Source: Candidatus Krumholzibacteriota bacterium (GTDB lineage: Bacteria > Krumholzibacteriota > Krumholzibacteriia > Krumholzibacteriales > Krumholzibacteriaceae). From it: DNA of 64,000 nucleotides. A program made the position numbers and the translations under genes. The notes under the pieces are model-generated. The model was not told where the DNA came from, ran no database searches, and saw only the letters and a list, made by a program, of their open reading frames with translations. This document shows positions 18,151-27,567 of this stretch, in pieces. The stretch is from positions 1-64,000 of the forward strand of contig JAFGBF010000010.1 in assembly GCA_016933255.1 (NCBI GenBank), read 5' to 3'. Numbering within the stretch: the stretch's first letter is position 1; every line of letters begins with the position of its first letter.

Positions 18151-18195
18151 ACCCGGTTGTTGAGTCGACGAAGGACTTGGCAGCCGGGTTTTTCT
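18151..18195 (+). terminator. rho-independent terminator after the secreted CBM gene
   Basis: ACCCGG (18151-18156) pairs with CCGGGT (18184-18189), with a long partly paired loop, followed by a T-rich run TTTTCTT. It lies 35 bases after the stop codon. Confidence 0.55.
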
Positions 18196-18248
18196 TATGC
18201 CGTACCAGGAAGGAGGGGCCAGGGCCGGCCGCAGGGAGCCTTTTCTCT

Positions 18249-19880
18249 TTACGCCTGCGCTTTTGATATGACCTTGTGCATCAACCGGCCAAGATCAGCC
18301 ATGGAATAAGGCTTCTGCATAAAATAGACATTTTCGTCATCCAGAATATTTTTTTCAAGGATCGCTTTGTCATATCCGCTCGACAGGATCACGGGGACCT
18401 CTTTTTTCAACTCCCGGATCTTATGCAGGATCTCGGTTCCGTTTTCACCGGGCATGATGACGTCCAGTATTATCAGGGATATCTCATCGTTCTTTTCGGT
18501 AAAATGCCGCATTCCCTCTTTCGCGCTGTTCGCTGTAAGAAGTTTGTAGCCGAGCTTTCCAAGCATTTCGCCTCCTATATCGAGGATCATCTGCTCGTCG
18601 TCAATAAAAAGGATCAACTGTCCCTCTCCGCGCTTGTAATCGCCTTTTTCTTTTTCAGAGATTATTTCGGGAAGCGGCTCGCCTGCGGCGCGAAGGTAGA
18701 TCGTGAAAGTGGTCCCTTTCCCCGGCTCGCTGTAGACATTGATAAATCCCCCCTGGCTGTGCACGATCCCATAGACAATATTCAGCCCAAGGCCCGTTCC
18801 TTCTCCCCTCGATTTGGTCGTAAAAAAAGGTTCGAAGATCTTTTCGGACGTATTCTCATCCATCCCGATCCCGGTATCAGAGACGGCGATACGAATATAC
18901 TCGCCGCATGTCATATCAAGGCTCAGTTTCGGGTATCCTTCATCAATGACGATATTTGACGATGTCACTACGAGCTTGCCCCCGTCTGGCATCGCGTCTT
19001 TCGCGTTCAGGCAGATGTTGAGAAGAGCCTGCTCGATCTGCGCGGGAGAACCCTTGATCGCCTTGAGGTTCCTGTCAAGATTGGTTTCGAGGACTATCTT
19101 TTTATCTACAGCCTTTTCAAACAGTTTTATTACGTTACGGATAAGGACGTTGCAATTTATGATCTCTTCAACAGATTTTCTGCCGCTAGAAAGCGACAGC
19201 AGCCTTTCTGTCAGCTTTGAAGCTTTTCTCGCCGAATTCTCGATCATCTCCAGGTATAAAAAAAGTTCATGCTCCGAATCTATCAGATCCATCATGAATG
19301 AAGTGTATCCCAGCACGCCCTCGAGGAGATTGTTAAAATCATGCGCTATCCCGCCTGCCATCTCGCCGATCGTTTCCATCTTGTTAGAGTGCAGAATAAG
19401 TCGCTGCAGATGTTTTTTCTCTCTGTTGTCTATAAGGATCTGCAGATAGCAGCTGACCTCGCCCTCGGAATCAAAACGAGGCGACATGGAAAAGACAAGC
19501 TCCCTGTCGCGCCCGTCCCCGCTTTTTATCTGGATCTCCATGTTCTCTATTACTTTTTTCTGCTCGAATGCCCTCCTGATGATCTCGCCGTCTTTTTCTG
19601 AATAGAAGGAAGGGGGGGACTCTACGCCCAAAAATTCTGATCTGTCGTATCCGGTCAGTTTTTCAGCGCCCCTGTTGAACGCCATATATCTGCCGTCCGG
19701 GCATATCACTGCAAATCCGACAAGATCGTTCTCGATAATCGACTTTATGATCTCGAGAAAATCTCCGTCTTTTGCGATTTTAAGCGACCCGGAAAACAGT
19801 GCGAGGATTTCCTCTTTTATATCTCCCTTTGTCATCCCTTCCTCTTTCCCTGGAACAATACAGCCGGCGCACTGCGCCAT
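18249..19880 (-). CDS. hybrid sensor histidine kinase: PAS, HisKA, HATPase, C-terminal receiver
   Basis: 543 residues without membrane segments, so a soluble sensor. A PAS domain covers about 45-155. The phosphoacceptor helix [11 protein letters not shown] carries His180. The HATPase domain is at about 280-400, with [11 protein letters not shown] and [11 protein letters not shown] as nucleotide-binding boxes. A receiver domain covers about 423-540, with Asp427/Asp428, phosphoacceptor Asp473 in LDVIMPG, and Lys523. This is the common PAS-kinase-receiver layout of group 4 hybrid kinases. No DNA-binding response regulator is adjacent, so the output is unknown. Two starts are possible: the ATG at 19880 with AGGAG eight bases upstream, or the ATG at 19835 with AGAGG. 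The sensed signal cannot be told. Confidence 0.9.
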   Translation of the reverse strand: MAQCAGCIVPGKEEGMTKGDIKEEILALFSGSLKIAKDGDFLEIIKSIIENDLVGFAVICPDGRYMAFNRGAEKLTGYDRSEFLGVESPPSFYSEKDGEIIRRAFEQKKVIENMEIQIKSGDGRDRELVFSMSPRFDSEGEVSCYLQILIDNREKKHLQRLILHSNKMETIGEMAGGIAHDFNNLLEGVLGYTSFMMDLIDSEHELFLYLEMIENSARKASKLTERLLSLSSGRKSVEEIINCNVLIRNVIKLFEKAVDKKIVLETNLDRNLKAIKGSPAQIEQALLNICLNAKDAMPDGGKLVVTSSNIVIDEGYPKLSLDMTCGEYIRIAVSDTGIGMDENTSEKIFEPFFTTKSRGEGTGLGLNIVYGIVHSQGGFINVYSEPGKGTTFTIYLRAAGEPLPEIISEKEKGDYKRGEGQLILFIDDEQMILDIGGEMLGKLGYKLLTANSAKEGMRHFTEKNDEISLIILDVIMPGENGTEILHKIRELKKEVPVILSSGYDKAILEKNILDDENVYFMQKPYSMADLGRLMHKVISKAQA

Positions 19881-20175
19881 GCCTGGATCTCCTGTGCCCG
19901 TAGAGTGTTTTCAGAAATGAAATGGCTCCGCCGGATAGCAACATTGAAACACTTTCAGAAGACGAAAGTCAACTGTGAAATATCGATCGCCATCCCTGTC
20001 TGTGCGAGGCAGCAAATGATTTATTTGAATGAACTCATCGGCAGGGTTGGAGTCCTGCCGCCCCTTCATCGAGGGAACTCCCTTTTAGACCCAGCCCGTT
20101 TGCTGTTGACGGAAAATGCCTCATTTCATATACTTCGGCGACTGTTTAGCACCGGATGATCGATAAAGGGATTTA

Positions 20176-21306
20176 ATGGGCAAAATCAAACTGCTTTTTA
20201 AGATCGGATATGCTTATCATAAAGCCGCTTTTGATCCGGTCATCGATATAATTCTCAACGACGAAAAATATGACGTATGGTTCACTCTGGATATGGAAAA
20301 GAAGCGCCGTTTCATGATCTTTGATTTCCCATTTCAGCAGCCGATCATCGAAGAATGGAAAAAGGCCGGGTATCGCTTTACGCGCGAAACAGCCGGCTTC
20401 GATATCGTAATCACCGGCGACACCTTGCGCAACACGGCCGGGTACGGCAGGACTTTGCTCTGCTTTCTCAATCATGGCACGGGAATAAAAAACATCCTGT
20501 ACCGCGAACTTGCCAGAGTCCCGGATGATAAATATCAGATCTTTGTCGAAGGGCAGCACCGGGTAGATTCCCTGAAAGACTCCGGCCGTCTGGGAAAGAA
20601 CGAGATCCATCTGGTGGGACTTCCCAAGCTCGACTATTACTTTCAGGGGAGATTCTCTGACCGGGAACGGCTTCTTTCCGGATTGGGCCTGGATCCATCG
20701 AAAAAAACCGTCGTTTACGCCCCTACCTACAAACCGACCTCGATGTACCGGATCAAAGACGATCTTTTTGACCAGACCCGGGATTATAATCTGATCATTA
20801 AACTCCATCCGTACAGCTGGATGGGCAAATACGCCCCCCACCGGCAGCACCGGATCTATCAGCGGCGGGTTAAAAAATACCCGCATGCCGTCCTGCTTCC
20901 TTTTGAAGAGTATAACATCGTGCCTTATTACTCGGCGGCCGACACATTGATCAGCGAGGCGTCGAGTACGGTTTTTGATTTTCTTGCATTGAATAAATTC
21001 GGGATAGTCTTTGATCTGCCGTGTGACGAACTCAGGCATTCGGACGGGGAGCCCATGCTTGAGATCGATAACCGTGAATTTCTGAAAGGGGCTTTTGTTC
21101 ATGCGGACGCTGGCAGTCAGCTTCAGTCTGCTATCGAGCAGGCTCTCGATCCGACGCCCGAGATGAAAACAAGCGCCGACGAGTATCGGGAAAGCCTGTT
21201 TTACGGTCTGGACGGAAAAGCCTCTGAACGGTTTGTCGCCAAAGTCGAGGAGCTCTACGAAGAGGGCGGCCATGAGAATATTCCGCAGGAAAAGGATAAT
21301 GAATGA
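20176..21306 (+). CDS. CDP-glycerol/polyol phosphotransferase family protein (TagB/TagF-like)
   Basis: 376 residues resembling the catalytic domain of CDP-glycerol glycerophosphotransferases, the enzymes that build teichoic-acid-type polyol phosphates. Recognisable blocks are NHGTGIKN near 101-108, VVYAPTYKP near 180-188, IKLHPYSW near 210-217, and the donor-site region TLISEASSTVFDFLALNK near 257-274. No transmembrane segment is seen; such enzymes attach peripherally to the membrane. Its stop codon overlaps the start of a cytidylyltransferase gene (ATGA), which strongly suggests the two act in sequence: one makes a CDP-polyol and this one transfers the polyol phosphate. The acceptor in a Gram-negative-type cell could be a glycan or a lipid; this is not determined. 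Confidence 0.75.
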   Translation: MGKIKLLFKIGYAYHKAAFDPVIDIILNDEKYDVWFTLDMEKKRRFMIFDFPFQQPIIEEWKKAGYRFTRETAGFDIVITGDTLRNTAGYGRTLLCFLNHGTGIKNILYRELARVPDDKYQIFVEGQHRVDSLKDSGRLGKNEIHLVGLPKLDYYFQGRFSDRERLLSGLGLDPSKKTVVYAPTYKPTSMYRIKDDLFDQTRDYNLIIKLHPYSWMGKYAPHRQHRIYQRRVKKYPHAVLLPFEEYNIVPYYSAADTLISEASSTVFDFLALNKFGIVFDLPCDELRHSDGEPMLEIDNREFLKGAFVHADAGSQLQSAIEQALDPTPEMKTSADEYRESLFYGLDGKASERFVAKVEELYEEGGHENIPQEKDNE

Positions 21307-22004
21307 AAGCAGTGATAATAGCGGCCGGCACAAGTTCGCGCTTGTGGTCTGAGACGGACAAAACCCCAAAGACTCTTCTGCCTTTCGGAGAAGGGACTAT
21401 CCTTTCCAGCATCATGCATAATATCGCAGAAGCTGGAATCGATGAATTCGTGTTCATCCTGGGATTCATGGCGAAACAGATCAGTGATTATCTCGATCGG
21501 AACGATTCCTTCGGATTTTCAACAGCAACCATCATGAACAGGGATTATCTCCGCGGGAACGGGCTTTCAGTGCTATTGGCCGAACAGGCTGTAGGCAGCG
21601 AAGATTTTATTCTGAGCATGTCCGATCATATTGTCACCCCGCGTGCGATAGAAAGAGTCATCAGCGACGGCCGCGATAAGAATCTGCTGCTCGTCGATAA
21701 ACGGACCGGCAATATCTTTGATATCGACGACGCTACCAAGGTCTGGCTCGATGGAAAGCGCATAGAAAGAATAAACAAGAATCTGACAGAATATAACGGA
21801 ATCGACTGCGGTATTTTCCGGCTGACACCCCGCTTTTTCAAAACTATGCGCAAGCAGAAAAAAAACGGGCAGGAATCGATAAGCGCAGGGATTGAAATAC
21901 TTATACAGAACGGCGATATGGAAGCTGTCTTTATGAATGAAGATGAAAAATGGATCGATATAGATACCCCGGATGCGTATCGATTCGCGCAAGACAGCTA
22001 TTGA
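21303..22004 (+). CDS. nucleotidyltransferase resembling inositol-1-phosphate cytidylyltransferase
   Basis: 233 residues. The N-terminus AVIIAAGTSSRL with TPKTLLPFG is the nucleotide-binding signature of sugar and polyol nucleotidyltransferases. SMSDHI near 102-107 supplies the metal-binding aspartate. The block DIDDATKVWLDGKRI followed by YNGIDCGIFRLTP closely recalls the cytidylyltransferase half of archaeal and thermophile IPCT/DIPPS enzymes, which make CDP-inositol. Here the second, membrane-bound CDP-alcohol transferase half is missing. A phosphocholine (LicC-like) or glycerol-phosphate substrate is also possible. It overlaps the upstream CDP-polyol transferase gene by four bases and is presumably translationally coupled to it. 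Confidence 0.65.
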   Translation: MKAVIIAAGTSSRLWSETDKTPKTLLPFGEGTILSSIMHNIAEAGIDEFVFILGFMAKQISDYLDRNDSFGFSTATIMNRDYLRGNGLSVLLAEQAVGSEDFILSMSDHIVTPRAIERVISDGRDKNLLLVDKRTGNIFDIDDATKVWLDGKRIERINKNLTEYNGIDCGIFRLTPRFFKTMRKQKKNGQESISAGIEILIQNGDMEAVFMNEDEKWIDIDTPDAYRFAQDSY

Positions 22005-22112
22005 ACGCGATCTGTCGACTCAATCGACAACCGCCCGGTCCGGCACCATCAAGACAAACAGTCCACAGCTTCGCAACCCCCGGCCCGGCAGATTGAAGCT
22101 GCCGCCGGCCGA

Positions 22113-23159
22113 TCATCTCTGCCCTGATGAGTCACGATCGTACGCAACGCGATTCTTCCCCTCTGCCTTGGCGCGGTAAAGTTCCTTATCGGCTCGTTGT
22201 ATGAGCTTGTCGAATCCTTGGTCTACATCCCGGGGCAGCCTGCCGTCGGCAACGCCAATACTGACTGTAACGGGAATACTGCCGGACGTCCCGGACTCGA
22301 TATTCTTTCTGACGTTCTCCGCCAGTTCCCAGACCGAACTCCGATCGACGGTGGAAAGAAAGATGATGAACTCCTCGCCTCCGAATCGCGCGACTAGATC
22401 GGAACTCCTGACGCTCGATCTCATTATTTCGGCAATATTCTTCAGTACCGTATCTCCGGCCTCGTGCCCCTGGCTGTCGTTGACTTTCTTGAAATCGTCG
22501 ACATCGGCGATCATGATGCCGACATTATGGCTGTTGCGCTGGGAGAGGTGCGAAAGAGGCTTGACTGCGGCGAAAAACCCCCGCCGGTTGTAAATTCCCG
22601 TCAGAAAATCCGTCGAGTTCTGGCGCGCAAGTTCGAGGTTGCGCTTCCACATGCGCTGCAGAGTCTCCCCCAGCAGTTCGATCTCGGAATTAGGGGCCCC
22701 GAGTGTAGCGATGGAATCGACGAAGCGGGCAAGGTGTCTTTCGTATGAAGAGGCGGGGTCGACACCCGGCAGTATCGGCTTCATATAGTAGAAAAAACTG
22801 GCGAATACGGGATGAAGAAGATAGAACTCGATCCGAAAGGCAAGCAACTCGGCGTTCTCGAGATTCGGTTCCAGCATATATCGCTTTTTGAAGATTTCGA
22901 CTTTCTTGTTTATATCTTCCAGTTCCTCGAGTGTCTCTTCTGGGTTATCGAGGATATCGGGCAGTTTTCTGTTTTTGGCAAGCTCAGCCAGACTTTCCCA
23001 GAATGATATATGCTCCCGCTCTTCGTCTGCCATCCCCCCCCAGAACTTCCGGATCTTCCTGTCCTCGGTCAACGAGACGAAAGAGTCGTACAGCTGCGCG
23101 GCCTCCAGTTCGATCCGCGTGCACTCAGCTATGATTTTTTTTGTTATCCTGTCTGTCAA
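22113..23159 (-). CDS. diguanylate cyclase with N-terminal ferritin-like (diiron) domain
   Basis: 348 residues from a TTG start with GAGGGG six bases upstream. Residues about 5-150 form a ferritin/rubrerythrin-like four-helix bundle: IELEAAQLYDSF (Glu17/Glu19), DEEREHISFW (Glu47, His50), RIEFYLLH (Glu111) and YERH (Glu140, His142) are candidate iron ligands. Residues about 180-340 are a GGDEF domain with the active-site loop GGEEF at 260-264. RSSD at 251-254 lies five residues before that loop, which is the expected inhibitory c-di-GMP site. The enzyme should therefore be an active, product-inhibited cyclase whose output may respond to iron, oxygen or redox state. No effector gene is adjacent. 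Confidence 0.85.
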   Translation of the reverse strand: MTDRITKKIIAECTRIELEAAQLYDSFVSLTEDRKIRKFWGGMADEEREHISFWESLAELAKNRKLPDILDNPEETLEELEDINKKVEIFKKRYMLEPNLENAELLAFRIEFYLLHPVFASFFYYMKPILPGVDPASSYERHLARFVDSIATLGAPNSEIELLGETLQRMWKRNLELARQNSTDFLTGIYNRRGFFAAVKPLSHLSQRNSHNVGIMIADVDDFKKVNDSQGHEAGDTVLKNIAEIMRSSVRSSDLVARFGGEEFIIFLSTVDRSSVWELAENVRKNIESGTSGSIPVTVSIGVADGRLPRDVDQGFDKLIQRADKELYRAKAEGKNRVAYDRDSSGQR

Positions 23160-23569
23160 GGCAGCCCCTCGGCTGAATTACCCTTCATTGCGATAGCATC
23201 TCTTTCATTTTTTCAATCGTGACCGAACGGCAGAAATCCTCGCTGCGTTCCCGCCTCGGGCCCATAACCAGGCTCAGAATGGTAAATTCTTATCACAGGC
23301 TGGTTATGTTCACGAAAAGCAGCTATGAGTTCATTGATATTCGCCAGCGCTTATGATAGACAGAATAACCCTTCGCTCCATCGTACCCAATATAGGAAAG
23401 TTGTGTCAAGATTGCTTACATGCGCCGAGCGAAGCCGGGGGCAGCGAGCAGGAAAGGCTGTCCTTAAATAAACCGCTTGAAATTTCTCAGTCCTGATGCG
23501 ATGATTCCCGTATAAAAAGGGGCCGGCAGGGCCGGTTTTGACGTTATCGGCATCTTCACAGGAGTTAAC
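23160..23569. other. 410-base divergent intergenic region
   Basis: No gene is seen. It contains a perfect 9-base inverted repeat CATAACCAG/CTGGTTATG (23263-23271 and 23300-23308) with a 28-base loop, and AGGAG seven bases before the M20 gene start. No promoter stands out. Confidence 0.5.
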
Positions 23570-24808
23570 ATGAATGCAGAGATGATGAAAAAAATCTATG
23601 ACTGGATAGACGGATATACTGATTCCATGGTCGACCTTCAGACCAAAATGACAGCGATTCCCGCCCTTGGGCCGGAGAATGACGGTGATGGAGAGTCGAA
23701 AAAAGCCGCTTTTCTCGAGAAATGGATGGCGAAAGAGGTCGGCTTTGACGAGATCCTTCATTTCGATGCTCCCGACGACCGTGTGCCTTCCGGTGTGCGC
23801 CCGAATATCGCAGCCGTCGTCAAGGGCGCGTCCGACAAAAAGAGGATCTGGGTTATGGCCCACATGGACATAGTCCCGCCGGGAGATCTGAACAAATGGG
23901 AAACCGACCCGTACGAGGTCGTCCGAAAAGACGGCAGGATATACGGCAGGGGAACGGAAGACAATCAGCACGGGATAGTCACTCCGCTCTTTGCCCTGAA
24001 AGCGATAAAAGAACTGGGGGCAAAGCTGCCATATGACGTGTGCGTAGCTCTTGTTTCAGACGAGGAGACCGGAAGCGAATACGGCATCGGATATATGCTG
24101 GATAAATGCGATATGTTCGGTAAAGACGATTTTATTATTGTCCCCGACGCGGGCGAGCCTGACGGGGCGATGATCGAGGTCGCTGAAAAATCTATCTATT
24201 GGCTCAAGGTCGAGACTAAAGGGAAACAGTGTCATGCTTCGACCCCCGAGGCGGGGATCAATGCTCACCATATCGGCGCCCACCTGATCACGAGGCTCTA
24301 CAGGCTGCATGATATTTTCGACAAGAGAGACGAAGTCTTTGATCCGCCGATCAGCACCTTCGAAGCGACGAAAAAAGAAGCTAACGTACCCAACATCAAC
24401 ACCATCCCCGGCGACGACGTCTTCTATCTCGATATGCGCATCCTTCCGGGAATAAGCCTCGATGAAGTAGACAAAGAGATACGCGCGATCGCCGATGAGG
24501 TCGAAAAGGAATTTGGCGTAAAGATCTCAACAGCTTCGACACAGAAAGAAGAGGCGGCTCCAGCTACTCCTGTCGATGCCCCGGTCGTTAAAGCGCTCGC
24601 CTCTGCGATAAAGGATGTTTACGGTATTGAGGCAAAACCGATGGGTATCGGCGGAGGTACCGTGGCCGCTTTCTTCAGAAGGAACGGGTTTAATGCTGTT
24701 GTCTGGTCGAAGATTGAAGACACTTGCCATCAGCCGAACGAATATACCACCATTGAAGGAATGGCGGGAGATGCGAAAATATTTGCCAATCTTTTCCTTC
24801 AGGACTAG
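23570..24808 (+). CDS. M20 family metallohydrolase (DapE/ArgE/CPG2-like)
   Basis: 412 residues. The dinuclear zinc site of family M20 is plain: VMAHMDIVPPG (His and catalytic Asp), YGRGTEDNQHG (bridging Asp), SDEETGSEYG (catalytic Glu and Glu ligand), VPDAGEPDG (Asp ligand), and a late His in IEDTCHQPNEY. A dimerisation lid domain lies between about 205 and 320. It hydrolyses an amide bond, either in a peptide or in an N-acylated amino acid such as N-succinyl-diaminopimelate. Several annotators would name it succinyl-diaminopimelate desuccinylase, but no lysine gene is nearby and the substrate is open. AGGAG precedes the ATG. It is probably monocistronic. Confidence 0.85.
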   Translation: MNAEMMKKIYDWIDGYTDSMVDLQTKMTAIPALGPENDGDGESKKAAFLEKWMAKEVGFDEILHFDAPDDRVPSGVRPNIAAVVKGASDKKRIWVMAHMDIVPPGDLNKWETDPYEVVRKDGRIYGRGTEDNQHGIVTPLFALKAIKELGAKLPYDVCVALVSDEETGSEYGIGYMLDKCDMFGKDDFIIVPDAGEPDGAMIEVAEKSIYWLKVETKGKQCHASTPEAGINAHHIGAHLITRLYRLHDIFDKRDEVFDPPISTFEATKKEANVPNINTIPGDDVFYLDMRILPGISLDEVDKEIRAIADEVEKEFGVKISTASTQKEEAAPATPVDAPVVKALASAIKDVYGIEAKPMGIGGGTVAAFFRRNGFNAVVWSKIEDTCHQPNEYTTIEGMAGDAKIFANLFLQD

Positions 24809-24949
24809 AAAAGATCGCCTGTTTACGGCCGGTGCGCCAGAAAAACATTTTCTTTTTCATTTGCGTTTCTTTACTGTTCGCATTTGAGCGGATAATGTGT
24901 TAGGATTTCCGGTGTTAAGCGGCTGTCCGTTTCCAGAGGGGTCATTTTA

Positions 24950-26230
24950 ATGAATTTTAAAAACCTTTTGATCCTGCTGACGTTTATCGTTCTCTCGTTC
25001 CTTTTCTTCGGGATGTCGATCGATAACGGCTTCTGGAACAGCTATGACTTTGTATCCCTGGAAAACAGCGTGAGGATGCTGGAAGATCCTTCAGAGGCAT
25101 TTAACAGCGACCCTCCGTTCAAATTCCAGCCCCTTGTCTACGGCCTTCATTATCTGATCTTCAAAAATTTTTATTTTTCTTCGGCGGCATATTTCATAAT
25201 CAACATCCTGCTCCATGGGCTTAATTCTTTTCTGGTCTATATTCTCGTCAATTCCCTGCTGAGGGACCGCCCGGTATCATTTCTTTCGGCCCTGCTTTTC
25301 GTCTGCACCGTGGGAAGCTATGGAAAGACGGTGATGATAGCTTCCGGATTCGAAGATCTCATTATCACTTCGATAACCCTGCTTACAATGATCTTCTATT
25401 TCAAAAATGAACTTGACGGAAAAGGCAGTATCTTTTCCTTCCGGTATCTGTTTACCCTGATATTCTTCATCGCTTCGATGTTTACCCGAAGCACGAGTTT
25501 CTCGATCCTGGGAGCATTCATCGCTTTTAATTTCTTTTTCAGGAACGAGACCGGAAGACGTGTCTTCGGCGCGAATTTCATGGTCCTTTTGGTGATCGCC
25601 GCTACTTCTCTTGTGATCAAATACTCCGTTTTCCATTACAGTCCGCCCCTTTATACGAAAAACCCCGGTGTCTTTTATTTCATCGTGATCGCGGGGAAAA
25701 ATGTGATTAATTACCTGGTAAGGATGATCTTTCCCATTCACACTTCCCACCTTGTCACCGAGAGCGGGCCATTCGTAAATTATATTTACAGCTTCGCGAC
25801 CGCGATCAGGATATTTATAGCGCTTACTGTTCTTTCATATTCCGTTTTCGGTTTTATATTCGGGAACCGGGCGATCAGGTTCCTTATCGCCTGGACATAT
25901 ATCATGGTTCTGCCTTTCGCTTTTTTCCAGTTCCCGTATGACTGGCTGAACATTCGCCATCTCTATCTTGTCTCTATCGGATTTGTCTCGGTGATCTCTG
26001 CAGGAGCGGTCTATTGTTCCCGTCTTATCTCTGCCGCAAGATGGAAAAGATTCGTTCCTTTTGTCGTTCCCCTGATATTCATCCTTCTGTCAAGGTTCAT
26101 AGTAGTACAGCTCGATCAGAGCTATGAATCCAAGGCCTCGAACCAGGCTACCCTTGCCAATAAACAGGATTTCGCCGACAAATTCCCGAATGTCCATCTT
26201 AAGGATGGGGAGCTGACGATAGACAGGTAG
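24950..26230 (+). CDS. polytopic membrane protein, GT-C glycosyltransferase-like
   Basis: 426 residues with about ten hydrophobic segments, the first at 5-23 and the last near 362-382. The first outer loop has NGFWNSYDFVSLENS, placed where GT-C transferases (PMT/ArnT-like, using lipid-linked sugar donors) keep their catalytic acidic residue; the layout with a large first loop fits that fold. No soluble catalytic domain is present. A role in adding sugars to proteins or glycans at the periplasmic face is possible, but the donor and acceptor are unknown, and this could be another multi-pass protein. It converges with hflX, leaving only three bases between the stop codons. Confidence 0.5.
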   Translation: MNFKNLLILLTFIVLSFLFFGMSIDNGFWNSYDFVSLENSVRMLEDPSEAFNSDPPFKFQPLVYGLHYLIFKNFYFSSAAYFIINILLHGLNSFLVYILVNSLLRDRPVSFLSALLFVCTVGSYGKTVMIASGFEDLIITSITLLTMIFYFKNELDGKGSIFSFRYLFTLIFFIASMFTRSTSFSILGAFIAFNFFFRNETGRRVFGANFMVLLVIAATSLVIKYSVFHYSPPLYTKNPGVFYFIVIAGKNVINYLVRMIFPIHTSHLVTESGPFVNYIYSFATAIRIFIALTVLSYSVFGFIFGNRAIRFLIAWTYIMVLPFAFFQFPYDWLNIRHLYLVSIGFVSVISAGAVYCSRLISAARWKRFVPFVVPLIFILLSRFIVVQLDQSYESKASNQATLANKQDFADKFPNVHLKDGELTIDR

Positions 26231-26233
26231 GCA

Positions 26234-27565
26234 TTATATTCCGTTCGGGTCATGAGGCAGTATCGTCACCCTGACATTTCCCGCTTTTTCAATCTTTCCG
26301 ATATCTTTCTTGTCAGTTATCAGGACAAACCTTATCGTCTCCTCTTCCACGGTCCTTTCGAGTATCCTCGCCGAAGACTCGATAAAGGCGATCGTCCTGC
26401 CGTCAGAGACCGGCAGTTCTACGCGGGCTTTCACCCTGTTCCTGTCGATCTGCCCCTTTATCATCCCGAGAAGAGTGTCGATGCCATCTCCTTTAGCTGC
26501 GCTTATCGATGCAGAGGCCGGATAACTTTTCAAGGCGGCGGCAACCGCTTTTTTCCCCGTTTCACGGTCTGTCTTGTTGAATACGACAATAGTCGGTATC
26601 TTGAGCGTCTTTCCCTGCCCGCCGCTCTCCTTCAGTACTTTTCCAAGGACATCATTTACTATGAGGATCCTGTCTTCGAACAGCGGGGAAGAAACGTCGA
26701 CAAGATGGAGGAGAAGGTCGGCTTCCGCCACGTCGATCAATGTCGCCCTGAAGCTGGCGACGAGGTGGGTCGGCAGCTTTCTGATAAACCCGACTGTGTC
26801 CGTCAAAACGAATTCCTCGCCATCGGGTAATCCTACTTTTCGCGATATTGAATCCAGGGTTGAAAAGAGCTGGCCGCTCTCGAGCACTCCGGCACCGGAA
26901 AGACGGTTAAGAAGAGTCGATTTTCCGGCGTTGGTATATCCTACTATCGTCGCGTTGAATACATCTTTTCTGTTTTTGCGCCTTTCGCCCACCCTTTTGC
27001 TTATTTTCTCGAGTTCCTTTTTTAAAAATAATATTCTTTCCCGTACTCTCCGCCTGTCGACTTCGAGCTGGGTCTCCCCCGGGCCTCTTGTTCCAATCCC
27101 TCCCGCCTGCCGGGAAAGATGATCCCAAAGCCTTTTCAGCCGCGGAAGCGCATAGTTCAGCTGAGCTATTTCGACCTGCAGCTTTGCCTGCCTGGTCCTC
27201 GCCCTCCTGGAAAATATATCCAGAATAAGCTCGGTCCTGTCGATCACATTCACTTTTACCAGGTTCTCAATATTTCTCGCCTGCGCGGGAGAGAGGTCGT
27301 CATCAAAAACAACAAGATTCAGGCCCTTGTCCTGAACAAGCCTTTCGATATCCTCGATCTTGCCTTTCCCGATATAGGTAGCCCCATCGACCCTTGTCCT
27401 CTGCTGAATGATCGTCTCTACCACTTCGGCGCCCGCAGTCGACGCAAGCTGCCCGAGTTCCTGAAGATTCTCCTTTTCCTGCTCATAGGTCGCCCCCGGG
27501 AGCTTGACTCCAACAAGGCAGGCTCTTTCTTCCGGCTTATCGGGTGGAGGAGAATAAACTGTCAT
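26234..27565 (-). CDS. hflX: GTPase HflX
   Basis: 443 residues, a usual length. The HflX-specific N-terminal domain is followed by the hallmark GTRGPGETQLEVDRRRVRER near 170-189. The GTPase domain starts with the P-loop GYTNAGKSTLLN near 209-220; LTDTVGFIRKLP is the switch II region and VVFNKTDRE the NKxD base-recognition box. HflX binds the 50S ribosomal subunit and rescues or splits stalled ribosomes, especially under heat stress. The start codon lies two bases after the stop of the upstream secreted-protein gene, so the two share a transcript with gyrA and gyrB possibly further upstream. Confidence 0.95.
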   Translation of the reverse strand: MTVYSPPPDKPEERACLVGVKLPGATYEQEKENLQELGQLASTAGAEVVETIIQQRTRVDGATYIGKGKIEDIERLVQDKGLNLVVFDDDLSPAQARNIENLVKVNVIDRTELILDIFSRRARTRQAKLQVEIAQLNYALPRLKRLWDHLSRQAGGIGTRGPGETQLEVDRRRVRERILFLKKELEKISKRVGERRKNRKDVFNATIVGYTNAGKSTLLNRLSGAGVLESGQLFSTLDSISRKVGLPDGEEFVLTDTVGFIRKLPTHLVASFRATLIDVAEADLLLHLVDVSSPLFEDRILIVNDVLGKVLKESGGQGKTLKIPTIVVFNKTDRETGKKAVAAALKSYPASASISAAKGDGIDTLLGMIKGQIDRNRVKARVELPVSDGRTIAFIESSARILERTVEEETIRFVLITDKKDIGKIEKAGNVRVTILPHDPNGI

Positions 27566-27567
27566 TT

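Noticed and set aside
20173-21369. 398-residue minus-strand frame opposite the CDP-polyol transferase gene
   Set aside because: The plus-strand protein has clear family motifs and is coupled to its neighbour; the antisense frame has none.
23264-23307. Possible transposon end or attachment site at the 9-base inverted repeat
   Set aside because: No transposase, integrase or flanking direct repeat is present.
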